DNA of 64,000 nucleotides from UBA5272 sp964393005 (GTDB lineage Bacteria > Patescibacteriota > Minisyncoccia > Phycocordibacterales > UBA5272): the NCBI GenBank assembly GCA_964393005.1, contig CAYMRR010000001.1, positions 8,321-72,320 of the forward strand. The letters are read 5' to 3'. The notes under the pieces were generated by a model. That model saw nothing but the letters and a program-made list of their open reading frames with translations, did not search any database and was not told the DNA's origin. Within the stretch, counting starts at the first letter, position 1, and every line of letters begins with the position of its first letter. Both the position numbers and the translations under genes were made by a program. Shown one piece after another: positions 1-8,285 of the stretch.

Positions 1-1
1 T

Positions 2-1270
2 AAAACTCTTTTAGAGCTTAGAGATTTAGGAAATACTATCATAGTAGTAGAGCATGATGAAGATACTATTTTTGCTAGTGATTATATAGTAGATATTGGA
101 CCAAAGGCAGGAGTGCATGGTGGGGAAATAGTGGTGGCTGACTATTTAGATGATTTGCTTTTAGCTAAAACAAATAAATCTAGATCTAAAACTTTAGCCT
201 ATCTTAGAGGAGAAAAAGAAATAGAAATACCAAAAAAGAGAAGAGAGGGAAATGGAGCTTTTATCTCTATAACCAATGGAAATCTTTTTAATATTAAAAA
301 GATGAATGTAAAAGTTCCTTTAGGAAAGTTTAATGTCATTACTGGGGTATCTGGATCTGGAAAATCTACTTTTATGTATAAAATATTGTATAAAAATCTT
401 TTAGCTAGACTTGAAAGAAAATATCGAACAGTAAAAATATATAATTGTGATAGTGTGGAGGGTACAGAATATCTTTCAAGAGTAGTACTTATAGATCAGT
501 CAGCAATAGGTAGAACTCCAAGGAGTAACCCTGCTACCTATACTGGAGCTTGGACTCATATTAGAGATCTTTTTGCAAATACTGAAGAAGCAAAAATTAG
601 AGGCTGGAATGCTGGAAGATTTTCTTTTAATAGAGCAGGAGGAAGATGTGAAGCTTGCCAAGGTAATGGACAAATAGCTGTAGAAATGCACTTTTTGCCA
701 ACAGTATATGTGACATGTGATGTTTGTAATGGTAAAAGATTTACCAAAGAGACTTTAGAAGTAAAATATAAAGGTAAAAATATTTATGATATTTTAAAAA
801 TGACAGCAGAAGAAGCTCTTAAGTTTTTTGAAGCTATACCCGCAATTTATGATAGACTCAAAACTTTAAATGAAGTAGGGCTAGGATATCTTGAGCTAGG
901 GCAAAGTGCTACCACTCTTTCTGGTGGAGAAGCTCAAAGAGTAAAAATCTCTAGTGAGCTTTATAGAAGACATACAGAAAAGACTATTTATCTTTTAGAT
1001 GAGCCATCTATAGGACTTCATTATGAAGATGTAAAAAATCTTTTAGAGATTTTGAATAGATTGGTAGATCAAGGAAATACTATAGTAGTAATAGAGCACA
1101 ATTTAGACATTATCAAAAGTGCTGACAATATTATAGATATTGGTCCAGAAGGAGGTAGTGGAGGAGGAAAAATAGTAGCTCAAGGTACTCCAGAATATGT
1201 AGCTAATGTAAAAGGCTCTTTTACTGGAGAATATTTAAAAAAAGTATTAAAGAAAAAAGAAGTAAAATAA
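2..1270 (+). CDS. uvrA: UvrABC excinuclease subunit A, 3' part (cut by window edge)
   Basis: UvrA is the dimeric ABC-type ATPase that finds damaged DNA in nucleotide excision repair. The reading frame is open from the first bases of the window, so only about the last 422 residues are present. They begin in the D-loop/H-loop end of the first ATPase domain (VVEHDEDT), then give the second Walker A (GVSGSGKST), a zinc module with two CxxC pairs (CEAC and CDVC), the ABC signature LSGGEAQRV, Walker B (YLLDEPSIGLH) and a final VIEHN switch. An internal GTG at 113 is not the start. The next unit begins with a tRNA promoter, so uvrA ends its own transcript. Family identity is clear. Confidence 0.97.
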   Translation, partial: KTLLELRDLGNTIIVVEHDEDTIFASDYIVDIGPKAGVHGGEIVVADYLDDLLLAKTNKSRSKTLAYLRGEKEIEIPKKRREGNGAFISITNGNLFNIKKMNVKVPLGKFNVITGVSGSGKSTFMYKILYKNLLARLERKYRTVKIYNCDSVEGTEYLSRVVLIDQSAIGRTPRSNPATYTGAWTHIRDLFANTEEAKIRGWNAGRFSFNRAGGRCEACQGNGQIAVEMHFLPTVYVTCDVCNGKRFTKETLEVKYKGKNIYDILKMTAEEALKFFEAIPAIYDRLKTLNEVGLGYLELGQSATTLSGGEAQRVKISSELYRRHTEKTIYLLDEPSIGLHYEDVKNLLEILNRLVDQGNTIVVIEHNLDIIKSADNIIDIGPEGGSGGGKIVAQGTPEYVANVKGSFTGEYLKKVLKKKEVK

Positions 1271-1271
1271 T

Positions 1272-1300
1272 TTTACTATTATTTTCTAATATGCTATAAT
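1272..1300 (+). promoter_or_regulatory. Promoter for tRNA-Tyr and downstream genes
   Basis: A TTTACT -35-like hexamer, 17 bp spacer and TATAAT -10 preceded by TGC (an extended -10). It lies just after uvrA and about 45 bp before tRNA-Tyr. The TGnTATAAT form recurs in front of many genes of this window. Confidence 0.6.
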
Positions 1301-1345
1301 ATTTGAACTAAAAGTCTTGTTCTTTTTGAATTAGATTTTTAGTAT

Positions 1346-1429
1346 GCGTCGGTGGTAGAGTGGTCAATTACAACAGACTGTAAATCTGTCGCCCTTCGGG
1401 CTACGTTGGTTCAAATCCAACCCGGCGCA
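1346..1429 (+). tRNA. tRNA-Tyr (GTA)
   Basis: Acceptor arms GCGTCGG and CCGGCGC pair with one G-T. The anticodon loop is CTGTAAA, giving anticodon GTA. A long variable arm around CCCTTCGGG marks a class II tRNA, and the T arm is GTTGG-TTCAAAT-CCAAC. The discriminator is A and CCA is not encoded; the gene is followed by CAAAA. The HIT gene starts 11 bases later, so both probably share a transcript. Confidence 0.95.
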
Positions 1430-1440
1430 CAAAATGTTTT

Positions 1441-1827
1441 ATGTCTAGTATTTTTACTAAAATAATAAATAGAGAATTGCCAGCAGATATCTTTTATGAA
1501 GATGAAAAACATATTGCTATATTAGATATAAATCCTATTCGAGACGGCCATATTTTAGTGATTCCAAAAAAAGAAGTTGATTATATCTTTGATATGGAAA
1601 ATCAAGATTTTTTAGAGTTAATGGAGGTTAGTAAAAAAATAGCCAATCTTTTAACAGAAAAATTAAAAAATAAATTACACTTTTCTAAAGTAGCTCTAAT
1701 AGTAGAAGGTTTGCAAGTTCCACATGTTCATGTACATCTTTTACCACTTATAGACAATATAAGTTTAGCTGTCGAAAAATTAAACAAATTTTCTTTGGAA
1801 GAGATAAAAAATATTTTACTAAAATAG
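1441..1827 (+). CDS. HIT-family nucleotide-binding protein
   Basis: A 128-residue histidine-triad protein, the usual length for the Hint/HinT branch that hydrolyses nucleoside phosphoramidates or related nucleotide substrates. The triad HVHVHLL holds His95, His97 and His99, and the N-terminal half has the typical IFTKIINRELPADI and NPIRDGHILVIPK segments. The start follows tRNA-Tyr directly and has no Shine-Dalgarno sequence. The next gene, a cysteine desulfurase, begins 28 bases later, so the two are probably co-transcribed. The physiological substrate cannot be read from sequence. Confidence 0.93.
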   Translation: MSSIFTKIINRELPADIFYEDEKHIAILDINPIRDGHILVIPKKEVDYIFDMENQDFLELMEVSKKIANLLTEKLKNKLHFSKVALIVEGLQVPHVHVHLLPLIDNISLAVEKLNKFSLEEIKNILLK

Positions 1828-1855
1828 TTATTATTAATTATTTAATATATTATTT

Positions 1856-3118
1856 ATGGAAGAAATTAAAAAAGAATTTCCAATTTTTGAAAATTATAAA
1901 AAAGAATTTGGGCAAGATTTGATTTATTTAGACTCGGCTGCTAGCTCACTTACCCCGCAAAGAGTGGTAGACAAAATGGTGGAATATTATTCTGATTATA
2001 GAAGCCATATAAATAAATCTACTTCTAGTATTTCTTTAAAAGCTACTAGAGAGTTTAATAATTCTAAATTAGCATTAGCTAAATATTTGAATACAGAAGA
2101 AGAAAATATTATTTGGACTAACGGGTCTACTGATGCTAGCAATCTTTTAATAGATTTACTTTTAGAAAATAATATAGAAAATATTTCTTTAGAAGAGGGT
2201 GATGAAATTTTAACAACAATATTAGAGCATCATTCATCTTTACTTCCTCTTCAAAAATTAGCAAAAGCTAAAAAAATGGAATTAGTTTTTTTAGAATTAG
2301 ATTCTGATTTTAATTTAGAAATATCTAATTTAGAAAATCTTATTACAGAAAAGACTAAAATAGTCTCTATAACTTTTGCTTCAAATCTTACAGGCACATT
2401 GGTAAATATTGAAAAATTAGCAAAAAAAATAAAAGAATTAAATCAAAATATATTTTTTATTGTAGATGCTACTTCAGCTTTTGGACATATGGCTATAGAT
2501 ATGAACAAGTTAGGAAAATATATAGATGCTATGTATTTTTCATTACATAAAGCTTTTGGAGTGACTGGAGTAGGAGCTCTTTGGCTAAGGAGAGAAATCT
2601 CTAGACATATGAAGCCTGTAAAACTAGGTGGTGGTATAGTTTCTCATGTAGAGAGGAATAAGGCCGAGTTTCGAAGTGATGTAAAAGCTTTTGAAGCTGG
2701 TACTGCAAATATGGCTGGGATAATAAGTGTTTTTAAAACTATAGAATTTTTAGAAGAAATAAAAGAAAACAGCTTAAAACATAGTCAAGAATTGGTAGAA
2801 TATTTTTTAGAAAAAATAAAAGAATTAAATAATAAATATACAAATATTTTAGAAATCAAAACTTTTTCTGCTCCAGTAGAAAATAATATAGGTATAGTTT
2901 CTTTTTCTATTAAAATAAATAAAAAAGAATTAATGCTACAAGATATAGCTAAAGTATTTTCTCAAAATAATATAAATATAAGAGTAGGGCATCATTGCGC
3001 AGAACCTTTGGTAGAATATCTAGGCAGTAAAAATGGTTTTGCAAGAGTATCTTTTCATATATATAATACTAAAAATGATATAGATATATTAGTAAAAACT
3101 ATAGAAAAATTAATTTAA
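1856..3118 (+). CDS. sufS: Cysteine desulfurase, SufS/CsdA type
   Basis: A PLP-dependent enzyme that takes sulfur from cysteine as an enzyme persulfide for Fe-S clusters or tRNA thiolation. The 420 residues match group II desulfurases. Visible landmarks are YLDSAASSLTP near residue 25, the HH pair at 125-126, the PLP lysine in SLHKAFG (Lys232) and the catalytic cysteine in RVGHHCAEP (Cys381). No SufBCD or SufU lies in the window. MnmA, a persulfide user, is encoded at 11.6 kb, so a role in tRNA thiolation is possible, but that link is inference. The gene ends at a hairpin shared with the convergent DsbA-like gene. Confidence 0.93.
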   Translation: MEEIKKEFPIFENYKKEFGQDLIYLDSAASSLTPQRVVDKMVEYYSDYRSHINKSTSSISLKATREFNNSKLALAKYLNTEEENIIWTNGSTDASNLLIDLLLENNIENISLEEGDEILTTILEHHSSLLPLQKLAKAKKMELVFLELDSDFNLEISNLENLITEKTKIVSITFASNLTGTLVNIEKLAKKIKELNQNIFFIVDATSAFGHMAIDMNKLGKYIDAMYFSLHKAFGVTGVGALWLRREISRHMKPVKLGGGIVSHVERNKAEFRSDVKAFEAGTANMAGIISVFKTIEFLEEIKENSLKHSQELVEYFLEKIKELNNKYTNILEIKTFSAPVENNIGIVSFSIKINKKELMLQDIAKVFSQNNINIRVGHHCAEPLVEYLGSKNGFARVSFHIYNTKNDIDILVKTIEKLI

Positions 3119-3150
3119 AAATCACTCTTTCTAAAATGAAAGAGTGATTT
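3119..3150. terminator. Bidirectional terminator between sufS and the DsbA-like gene
   Basis: Perfect 12-bp arms (AAATCACTCTTT / AAAGAGTGATTT) around an 8-base loop, with A/T tracts on both sides, between the 3' ends of convergent genes. Confidence 0.85.
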
Positions 3151-3175
3151 TATTAGGCAGATAGACAAGTAATAT

Positions 3176-3934
3176 CTATTTAAGTTTTAAGATTTTGTCT
3201 ATTATAGTTTCAAATTGAGAAACTTCTCTTGCGCCAGATACTCTGCCTACTATTAATTGTTCTCCTTTTTCTTTATAAAGAATAATAGAGTGTGGTGTAC
3301 CTTCTACTCCTACAAGAGAAGCTTCTTGAAGGGTAGACATAAGCTCTAAATCATAATTTCCTTCTGAATAGCAAGCTACAAACTCTTCTTCATCAAATAC
3401 TTTTTGAGAAGTCTCTAATACAAGTTTAGCTATAGCTGGCAAATCGTCTAAGTTTAAGCCATTATTAGTCGGGCTTATTTCAAAAATTTTATCTATAAAA
3501 TTGATATAAGGATTGTGTCCATACAAATCTCTTACACAATAAGCAGCACTTATCTCCAAAGCAGATTTTTCATGATAAGGAAGATGTTTATAAACTATAC
3601 CAATTTTAGCTTTAGTAGTATCAGCAGAATCTAAAGAATATTTTTCTATAAGAGTGGAAAGTGCTTCTTGATGTAGCATTTTACAAAATGGACATTCTAA
3701 ATCGGTATATACTACTAGAGTAATATCATTTTTAGTACTTCCTAAAATATATTCTTCATCTTTAAAATCTGCCCCTTGGAAGATTTTATCTTGAGAAGCT
3801 AAAGAGTCTAGTATGCTACTAGAGCCACGAGTAGAACCTTTTCCTACCAATCCATACCCTATAATACCTAAAGCTATTAATAGAGCTCCTAGCACAATAG
3901 CTGAAGCTATTTGGTTTTTAAATAAATCTTTCAT
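3176..3934 (-). CDS. Membrane-anchored DsbA-like thiol-disulfide oxidoreductase
   Basis: A 252-residue protein with an uncleaved-looking membrane segment at about residues 8-30, then a thioredoxin-fold domain. The redox motif is CPFC (Cys81 and Cys84) in TDLECPFCKMLHQE. The cis-proline loop GVEGTPHSII lies near residue 210, and a helical insert between them is typical of DsbA/DSBA-like proteins. It should act outside the membrane to form or shuffle disulfides in exported proteins. No DsbB or VKOR partner is visible nearby. It is a monocistronic gene convergent with sufS; the stop is TAG. Confidence 0.88.
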   Translation of the reverse strand: MKDLFKNQIASAIVLGALLIALGIIGYGLVGKGSTRGSSSILDSLASQDKIFQGADFKDEEYILGSTKNDITLVVYTDLECPFCKMLHQEALSTLIEKYSLDSADTTKAKIGIVYKHLPYHEKSALEISAAYCVRDLYGHNPYINFIDKIFEISPTNNGLNLDDLPAIAKLVLETSQKVFDEEEFVACYSEGNYDLELMSTLQEASLVGVEGTPHSIILYKEKGEQLIVGRVSGAREVSQFETIIDKILKLK

Positions 3935-4035
3935 AATATATATTAAATAATTTTGTTAATTTAATATTAATTATAGCATAAAGAAATAGGGGACAGTATT
4001 TAAAATGTGATAATATTTAAAATATAAATCATATT

Positions 4036-4365
4036 ATGCTTAGTTTTTTATTAAATTTTATATCTGTATTGCTAGCAATAAAAATTACAGGTATAGCTTA
4101 TGATAGCAAAAGTTGGCTACCTTTATTATTTTTTACTTTACTTTTAATTTTGGTAAATTCTGTCATCAAACCTATTATTAAATTTTTTACTTGGCCTATT
4201 AATTTTCTCACTTTAGGGTTATTTCACTTTATATTAAATATTTTATTTATAATGTTCATTTTTTATCTTACTCCAGGGTTTATAGCAGTATCTTTTTTGC
4301 AGGCAGTTATTTTTGGTTTTGTGCTTTCTATTACAAATTGGATTTTATTTAAGTTTAAAATTTAA
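4036..4365 (+). CDS. Small four-helix membrane protein (phage holin 4_2 / YvlD-like family)
   Basis: 109 residues, almost entirely hydrophobic, with about four predicted membrane segments. The central signature IKPIIKFFTWPINFLTLGLF is characteristic of the Phage_holin_4_2/YvlD family. Despite the family name, these proteins are widespread chromosomal membrane proteins and need not be phage holins. No phage genes are nearby. It ends at a hairpin shared with an antisense mini-transcript coming from the leuS side. Function is unknown. Confidence 0.8.
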   Translation: MLSFLLNFISVLLAIKITGIAYDSKSWLPLLFFTLLLILVNSVIKPIIKFFTWPINFLTLGLFHFILNILFIMFIFYLTPGFIAVSFLQAVIFGFVLSITNWILFKFKI

Positions 4366-4371
4366 ATAAAA

Positions 4372-4403
4372 AAGTATTTTATTATTTTTATAATAAAATA
4401 CTT
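4372..4403. terminator. Bidirectional terminator of the holin-like gene and mini-RNA A
   Basis: Perfect 13-bp A/T-rich arms (AAGTATTTTATTA / TAATAAAATACTT) with a 6-base loop. T-tracts follow most clearly on the minus strand. Confidence 0.75.
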
Positions 4404-4490
4404 ACTTCTTATCCTTTTTAGCTCTAATAATTATAAATTAGCGATATATATTCCTAATTATATCATAGCATAACTATATACCCTTGTCAA
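4391..4490 (-). ncRNA. Mini transcription unit A (promoter plus short RNA), divergent from leuS
   Basis: On the minus strand there is TTGACA (4485-4490), a 17-bp spacer ending TGC, and TATGAT (4462-4467), followed by ATAATTAGGAATATAT. A terminator hairpin follows about 55-85 bases downstream, and no start codon leads to a meaningful reading frame. The promoter is the best match to consensus in this area. The same arrangement recurs at four other places (28.05, 38.01, 43.8 and 49.0 kb). The RNA product is inferred. Confidence 0.55.
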
Positions 4491-4501
4491 GCTAAAAAAT
4501 C

Positions 4502-4530
4502 TTAACTAATTTTTATCTCTAGTGTATAAT
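4502..4530 (+). promoter_or_regulatory. leuS promoter with near-zero leader
   Basis: TTAACT, 17-bp spacer and TATAAT (4525-4530). The leuS ATG lies 10 bases after the -10 box, so the leader would be only about 3 bases, too short for a Shine-Dalgarno sequence. Confidence 0.55.
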
Positions 4531-4539
4531 TGATTTACT

Positions 4540-7056
4540 ATGAAAAAACTAAATTATAAAGAAATAGAAAAAAAGTGGCAAAAATATTGGGAAGAAAAAG
4601 AAATAGATAAAGTTTCAAACAACTTTGATGATAAAAAACCTAAATTTTATATTTTAGATATGTTTCCTTATCCTTCGGGAGAAGGTCTTCATGTGGGCCA
4701 TCCAAAAGGATATATAGCCACAGATATATATTCTCGAATGAAAAAAATGCAAGGATATAATGTGCTTCATCCTATGGGCTGGGATGCTTTTGGCCTTCCG
4801 GCAGAACAGTTTGCTATTAAAAATAAAATCAATCCAAAAATAGCTACAGCAAATAATGTAGCAAGATATAAAGAGCAAATAAAAATGCTTGGACTAAATT
4901 ATGATTGGGAAAGAGAAATAAATACTACAGATCCAAATTATTATAAATGGACACAATGGATGTTTAAGCAAATGTATAAAGATGGACTAGCTTATGAATC
5001 TTTTGAACCTATTAATTGGTGTCCTAGCTGTAAAACAGGTCTTGCTAATGAAGATTTGGAAGGAAATAAATGTGAAAGATGTGGCACTCAAGTAGAAAAG
5101 AAATCGATAAGGCAATGGGTAATAAAAATAACCCATTATGCAGATAGACTTTTGGAAGATCTTGATAGTTTGGATTGGGAGCCACATATAAAAGAGCTTC
5201 AAAGAAATTGGATAGGTAAAAGTGTGGGAAGTGAAATTGATTTTGAAATATTAGAAGCGAAAGAAAATAATTTAAAAGAAAATAAATTAAAAATATTTAC
5301 CACTAGAGCAGATACTCTTTATGGTTCAACTTTTATGGCTATATCTTATACCTTAGCTAAAAAGTGGATAGAAGAAGGTTGGCAAGCAAGCAAGGAAATA
5401 GAAAGCTTTATAGATAGATTAGAAAAAGAAGAAAAAGAAAGAGATATAGATTTTGATATGTCTAAGTTAGAAAAAGAAGGAATAGATACAAAAATTAGAG
5501 CAATCAATCCAGTAAATGGGGTAGAGATTCCTATTTATATTGCAAATTATATACTAAGTGATTATGGTACAGGAGCTATTATGGCAGTACCTGCTCATGA
5601 TGAAAGAGATTATGAATTTGCTAAAAAATATGGTTTAGAAATAATAGAAGTTGTTAAAAGTAAAGATGAAAAAATAACAGAAGAAAAAATAAGTTTATAT
5701 GAAGGAGAAGGTATACTGACTAATTCTAAAGAATTTAACGATATAGATAGTAAAGAGGCTAGAATAAAAATCACTGAAAAGGTGGGAGGCAAAATAGTAT
5801 CTAAATACAAATTAAAAGATTGGGTATTTGCAAGACAAAGATATTGGGGAGAACCATTTCCAATAGTTTTTGCTGAAGATGAAAATGGTAATAGAAAAAG
5901 CTATGCTGTAGCTAATAAAGAATTGCCAGTTGTTTTGCCAGATGTAGAAAATTATGAACCTACAGATACAGGAGAATCTCCACTTGCTAATATAAAAGAT
6001 TGGGTAGAAGTTTATGGATTTATAAATGAAGATGGAGAATTTGAAAGTTTAGAAAAGAGTGATCCTAAAGCAAAACTATTTTTTAGAGAAACCAATACAA
6101 TGCCTCAATGGGCAGGAAGCTCTTGGTATTATTTAAGATATATTGATCCTAAAAATGACAAAGAATTTATAAATAAAGAATTAGATAAAAAATGGAGCCC
6201 GGTCGACTTTTATGTAGGTGGAGCTGAACATGCGACAAGACATTTAATCTATGCAAGATTTTGGCATAAATATTTATTTGATAAAGGATATTTGAGCTAT
6301 AACGAACCTTTTAAAAAACTTCAAACAGTAGGACTTATTATGGCAGAAGACGGAAAGAAGATGAGTAAAAGATATAATAATGTAGTAAATCCAGATGATA
6401 TAGTTAGAGAATACGGGGCTGATGCTATGAGGACTTACGAAATGTTTATGGGTCCATTTGATAAATCTGTTTCTTGGAATACTAATAGCATATCTGGAGT
6501 AGCTAAATTTTTAGAAAGAGTTTATTCTTTATCTTTTAAAGTAAAAGATAAACTAGTAAGCCGAAAAGAAGAATCTAGAGAATTAGAAAGAGTCATTAAT
6601 GAGACTATTAAGAAAGTTTCATTAGATATAGAAGAGTTTAAATTTAACACAGCTATAGCTCAATTAATGATTTGCTTAAATTTTTTTGAAGAAGAGATAA
6701 AAAAAGATAACCTTCCTTCGAGAGAAACTTTTAAAAAATTTATTCAAATTATTTCTCCTTTTGCTATTCATATAGGGGAAGAGATTTGGCAAAACATTTT
6801 AGAAGAAAAAGAAAGCATTCATCTTTCCTCTTGGCCAAATTTTGAAGAAGATAAAATTAAGAAAGAAGAGGTTGAAATGAGTATACAAATTTCTGGAAAA
6901 TTTAGAGGAACTTTTCAGATAAAAGTAGACTTATCTGACGATGAAGTAGCATCTCTTGTAAGAGAGACAGATATCTATAAAAAATATATAGAAGAAAAAA
7001 CTGAAATTAAAAAAATAATAGTAGTTAAAAATAGGCTTATAAATATAGTTATTTAA
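4540..7056 (+). CDS. leuS: Leucyl-tRNA synthetase
   Basis: Charges tRNA-Leu; two tRNA-Leu genes are in this window. The 838-residue length is normal for bacterial LeuRS. The class I signature appears as HVGHPKGY near residue 52, a zinc-ribbon insert as CPSC...CERCG around 165-190, the CP1 editing domain as DYGTGAIMAVPAHDERD, and the KMSKR loop in the last third. The C-terminal anticodon-binding and leucine-specific domains are present. It stands alone, with a mini-RNA promoter pointing away from it on the other strand. Confidence 0.98.
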   Translation: MKKLNYKEIEKKWQKYWEEKEIDKVSNNFDDKKPKFYILDMFPYPSGEGLHVGHPKGYIATDIYSRMKKMQGYNVLHPMGWDAFGLPAEQFAIKNKINPKIATANNVARYKEQIKMLGLNYDWEREINTTDPNYYKWTQWMFKQMYKDGLAYESFEPINWCPSCKTGLANEDLEGNKCERCGTQVEKKSIRQWVIKITHYADRLLEDLDSLDWEPHIKELQRNWIGKSVGSEIDFEILEAKENNLKENKLKIFTTRADTLYGSTFMAISYTLAKKWIEEGWQASKEIESFIDRLEKEEKERDIDFDMSKLEKEGIDTKIRAINPVNGVEIPIYIANYILSDYGTGAIMAVPAHDERDYEFAKKYGLEIIEVVKSKDEKITEEKISLYEGEGILTNSKEFNDIDSKEARIKITEKVGGKIVSKYKLKDWVFARQRYWGEPFPIVFAEDENGNRKSYAVANKELPVVLPDVENYEPTDTGESPLANIKDWVEVYGFINEDGEFESLEKSDPKAKLFFRETNTMPQWAGSSWYYLRYIDPKNDKEFINKELDKKWSPVDFYVGGAEHATRHLIYARFWHKYLFDKGYLSYNEPFKKLQTVGLIMAEDGKKMSKRYNNVVNPDDIVREYGADAMRTYEMFMGPFDKSVSWNTNSISGVAKFLERVYSLSFKVKDKLVSRKEESRELERVINETIKKVSLDIEEFKFNTAIAQLMICLNFFEEEIKKDNLPSRETFKKFIQIISPFAIHIGEEIWQNILEEKESIHLSSWPNFEEDKIKKEEVEMSIQISGKFRGTFQIKVDLSDDEVASLVRETDIYKKYIEEKTEIKKIIVVKNRLINIVI

Positions 7057-7072
7057 AAGCTTCGCACCTTTT

Positions 7073-7101
7073 TTGACTTTTTTGTCAAGTTGTAGTAATA
7101 T
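7073..7101 (+). promoter_or_regulatory. Promoter of the sigma4/HARE-HTH gene, with a -35 dyad
   Basis: TTGACT, 17-bp spacer, TAATAT. The -35 hexamer is half of a dyad, TTGAC-N6-GTCAA, so the site could bind a dimeric regulator or serve as a -35 on both strands. Confidence 0.5.
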
Positions 7102-7162
7102 AGAAATATAAATATATAAGTTAATAGCGTTTTTATTTTATAATTATTTAGATTAATACATT

Positions 7163-8215
7163 ATGGTAGAAGATACAACAAAACTTTCGTTTAAACCAAG
7201 ACAAATTTCTAAGAAATTATTGTCTTCTCTTAACCCTCGTATGAAGGATATTATTTCTAGTCGTTATGGACTTGAAAATGAAAAGAGAATGACATTAGAA
7301 GCTATAGGTAAAACCTATGATATAACCAGAGAAAGAGTTAGACAAATAGAAAATTTTGCTTTAGCTGCAATTAAAAAAAGTCCAGAATTTAGAGAAAATT
7401 CTTTTGTCTTTGAAGAATTAAAAGATGTAATAAAAGCTTTGGGAGCTGTGGTAAGTGAAGACAAATTAATGAATTATCTTTCTAAAGATAAAGTTTTACA
7501 AAATCATATTAATTTATATTTAGTTATTGGAGGCTATTTTACCAAAGGAAAAGAAACTGATAGTTTTTATTCTTATTGGAGCGTAGACGACAATCTTTGT
7601 GATCATGTAAAAGGATGTTTGTTAAAACTTCATACTTCTGTAGATGATGAAGAACTTTTACAAGAGGGTGAAGTTTTAGAAAGATTTGTTTCTAATTTGG
7701 ATCAGTTGGTAGATGAATATAAAAATGATAGAGAGATTATAAATAAATATTTATCTATTTCTAAAGTTATAGGAAAAAATGATTTAGGAGAATGGGGAAA
7801 AGTTACCTCTCCTCATATTAAAGCTAGAGGTGTAAAAGATTATGCTTATCTCGTAGTTAGAAAAAAAGGAAAACCTATGCATTTTAGAGAAGTGGCTGAA
7901 GACATTACTCGTATTTTTAAGAAAAAAACAAATGTTGCTACATGTCATAATGAATTAATAAAAGACAAAAGATTTGTATTGGTAGGTAGAGGAATGTATG
8001 GTCTTAAAGAATGGGGACATGCCGCTGGTATCGTAAGAGATGTAATAGTAGAAATACTTAAAAAAGCAAATGGTGGCCCTATGTCTAGAGAAGATATAGT
8101 GAGAAAAGTATTAGAAAAAAGAATGGTAAAAGCTAATACTGTAGTTATCAATTTGCAAAATGCTAAATATTTTAAAAAAGATAAAGACGGAAGATATTCT
8201 TTAGTTAATAACTAA
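7163..8215 (+). CDS. Sigma-70 region 4-like protein with HARE-HTH domain
   Basis: 350 residues. The first 75 look like region 4 of a sigma-70 factor, with TLEAIGKTYDITRERVRQIE matching the -35 recognition helix-turn-helix. There is no region 2 or 3, so it cannot melt DNA as a normal sigma factor would. Residues from about 225 onward (DYAYLVVRKKGKPMHFREVA) resemble the HARE-HTH winged helix of the RNA polymerase delta subunit, and a second similar module (GGPMSREDIVRKVLEKRM) follows. It probably docks on RNA polymerase or -35 DNA as a regulator; that role is inference. Confidence 0.75.
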   Translation: MVEDTTKLSFKPRQISKKLLSSLNPRMKDIISSRYGLENEKRMTLEAIGKTYDITRERVRQIENFALAAIKKSPEFRENSFVFEELKDVIKALGAVVSEDKLMNYLSKDKVLQNHINLYLVIGGYFTKGKETDSFYSYWSVDDNLCDHVKGCLLKLHTSVDDEELLQEGEVLERFVSNLDQLVDEYKNDREIINKYLSISKVIGKNDLGEWGKVTSPHIKARGVKDYAYLVVRKKGKPMHFREVAEDITRIFKKKTNVATCHNELIKDKRFVLVGRGMYGLKEWGHAAGIVRDVIVEILKKANGGPMSREDIVRKVLEKRMVKANTVVINLQNAKYFKKDKDGRYSLVNN

Positions 8216-8232
8216 TCTAGATTTTTATCAAA

Positions 8233-8261
8233 AAAAAACACCCTTTAAGAGGGTGTTTTTT
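8233..8261 (+). terminator. Terminator after the sigma4/HARE-HTH gene
   Basis: AACACCCT / AGGGTGTT stem with a 5-base loop, extended by A and T runs, ending in a T tract. Confidence 0.9.
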
Positions 8262-8285
8262 GTGATATACTTTTAAGTATAAGAT

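Noticed and set aside
4036..4365. Phage lysis gene
   Set aside because: The holin 4_2 family name is misleading; no phage genes are nearby and the family is common on chromosomes.
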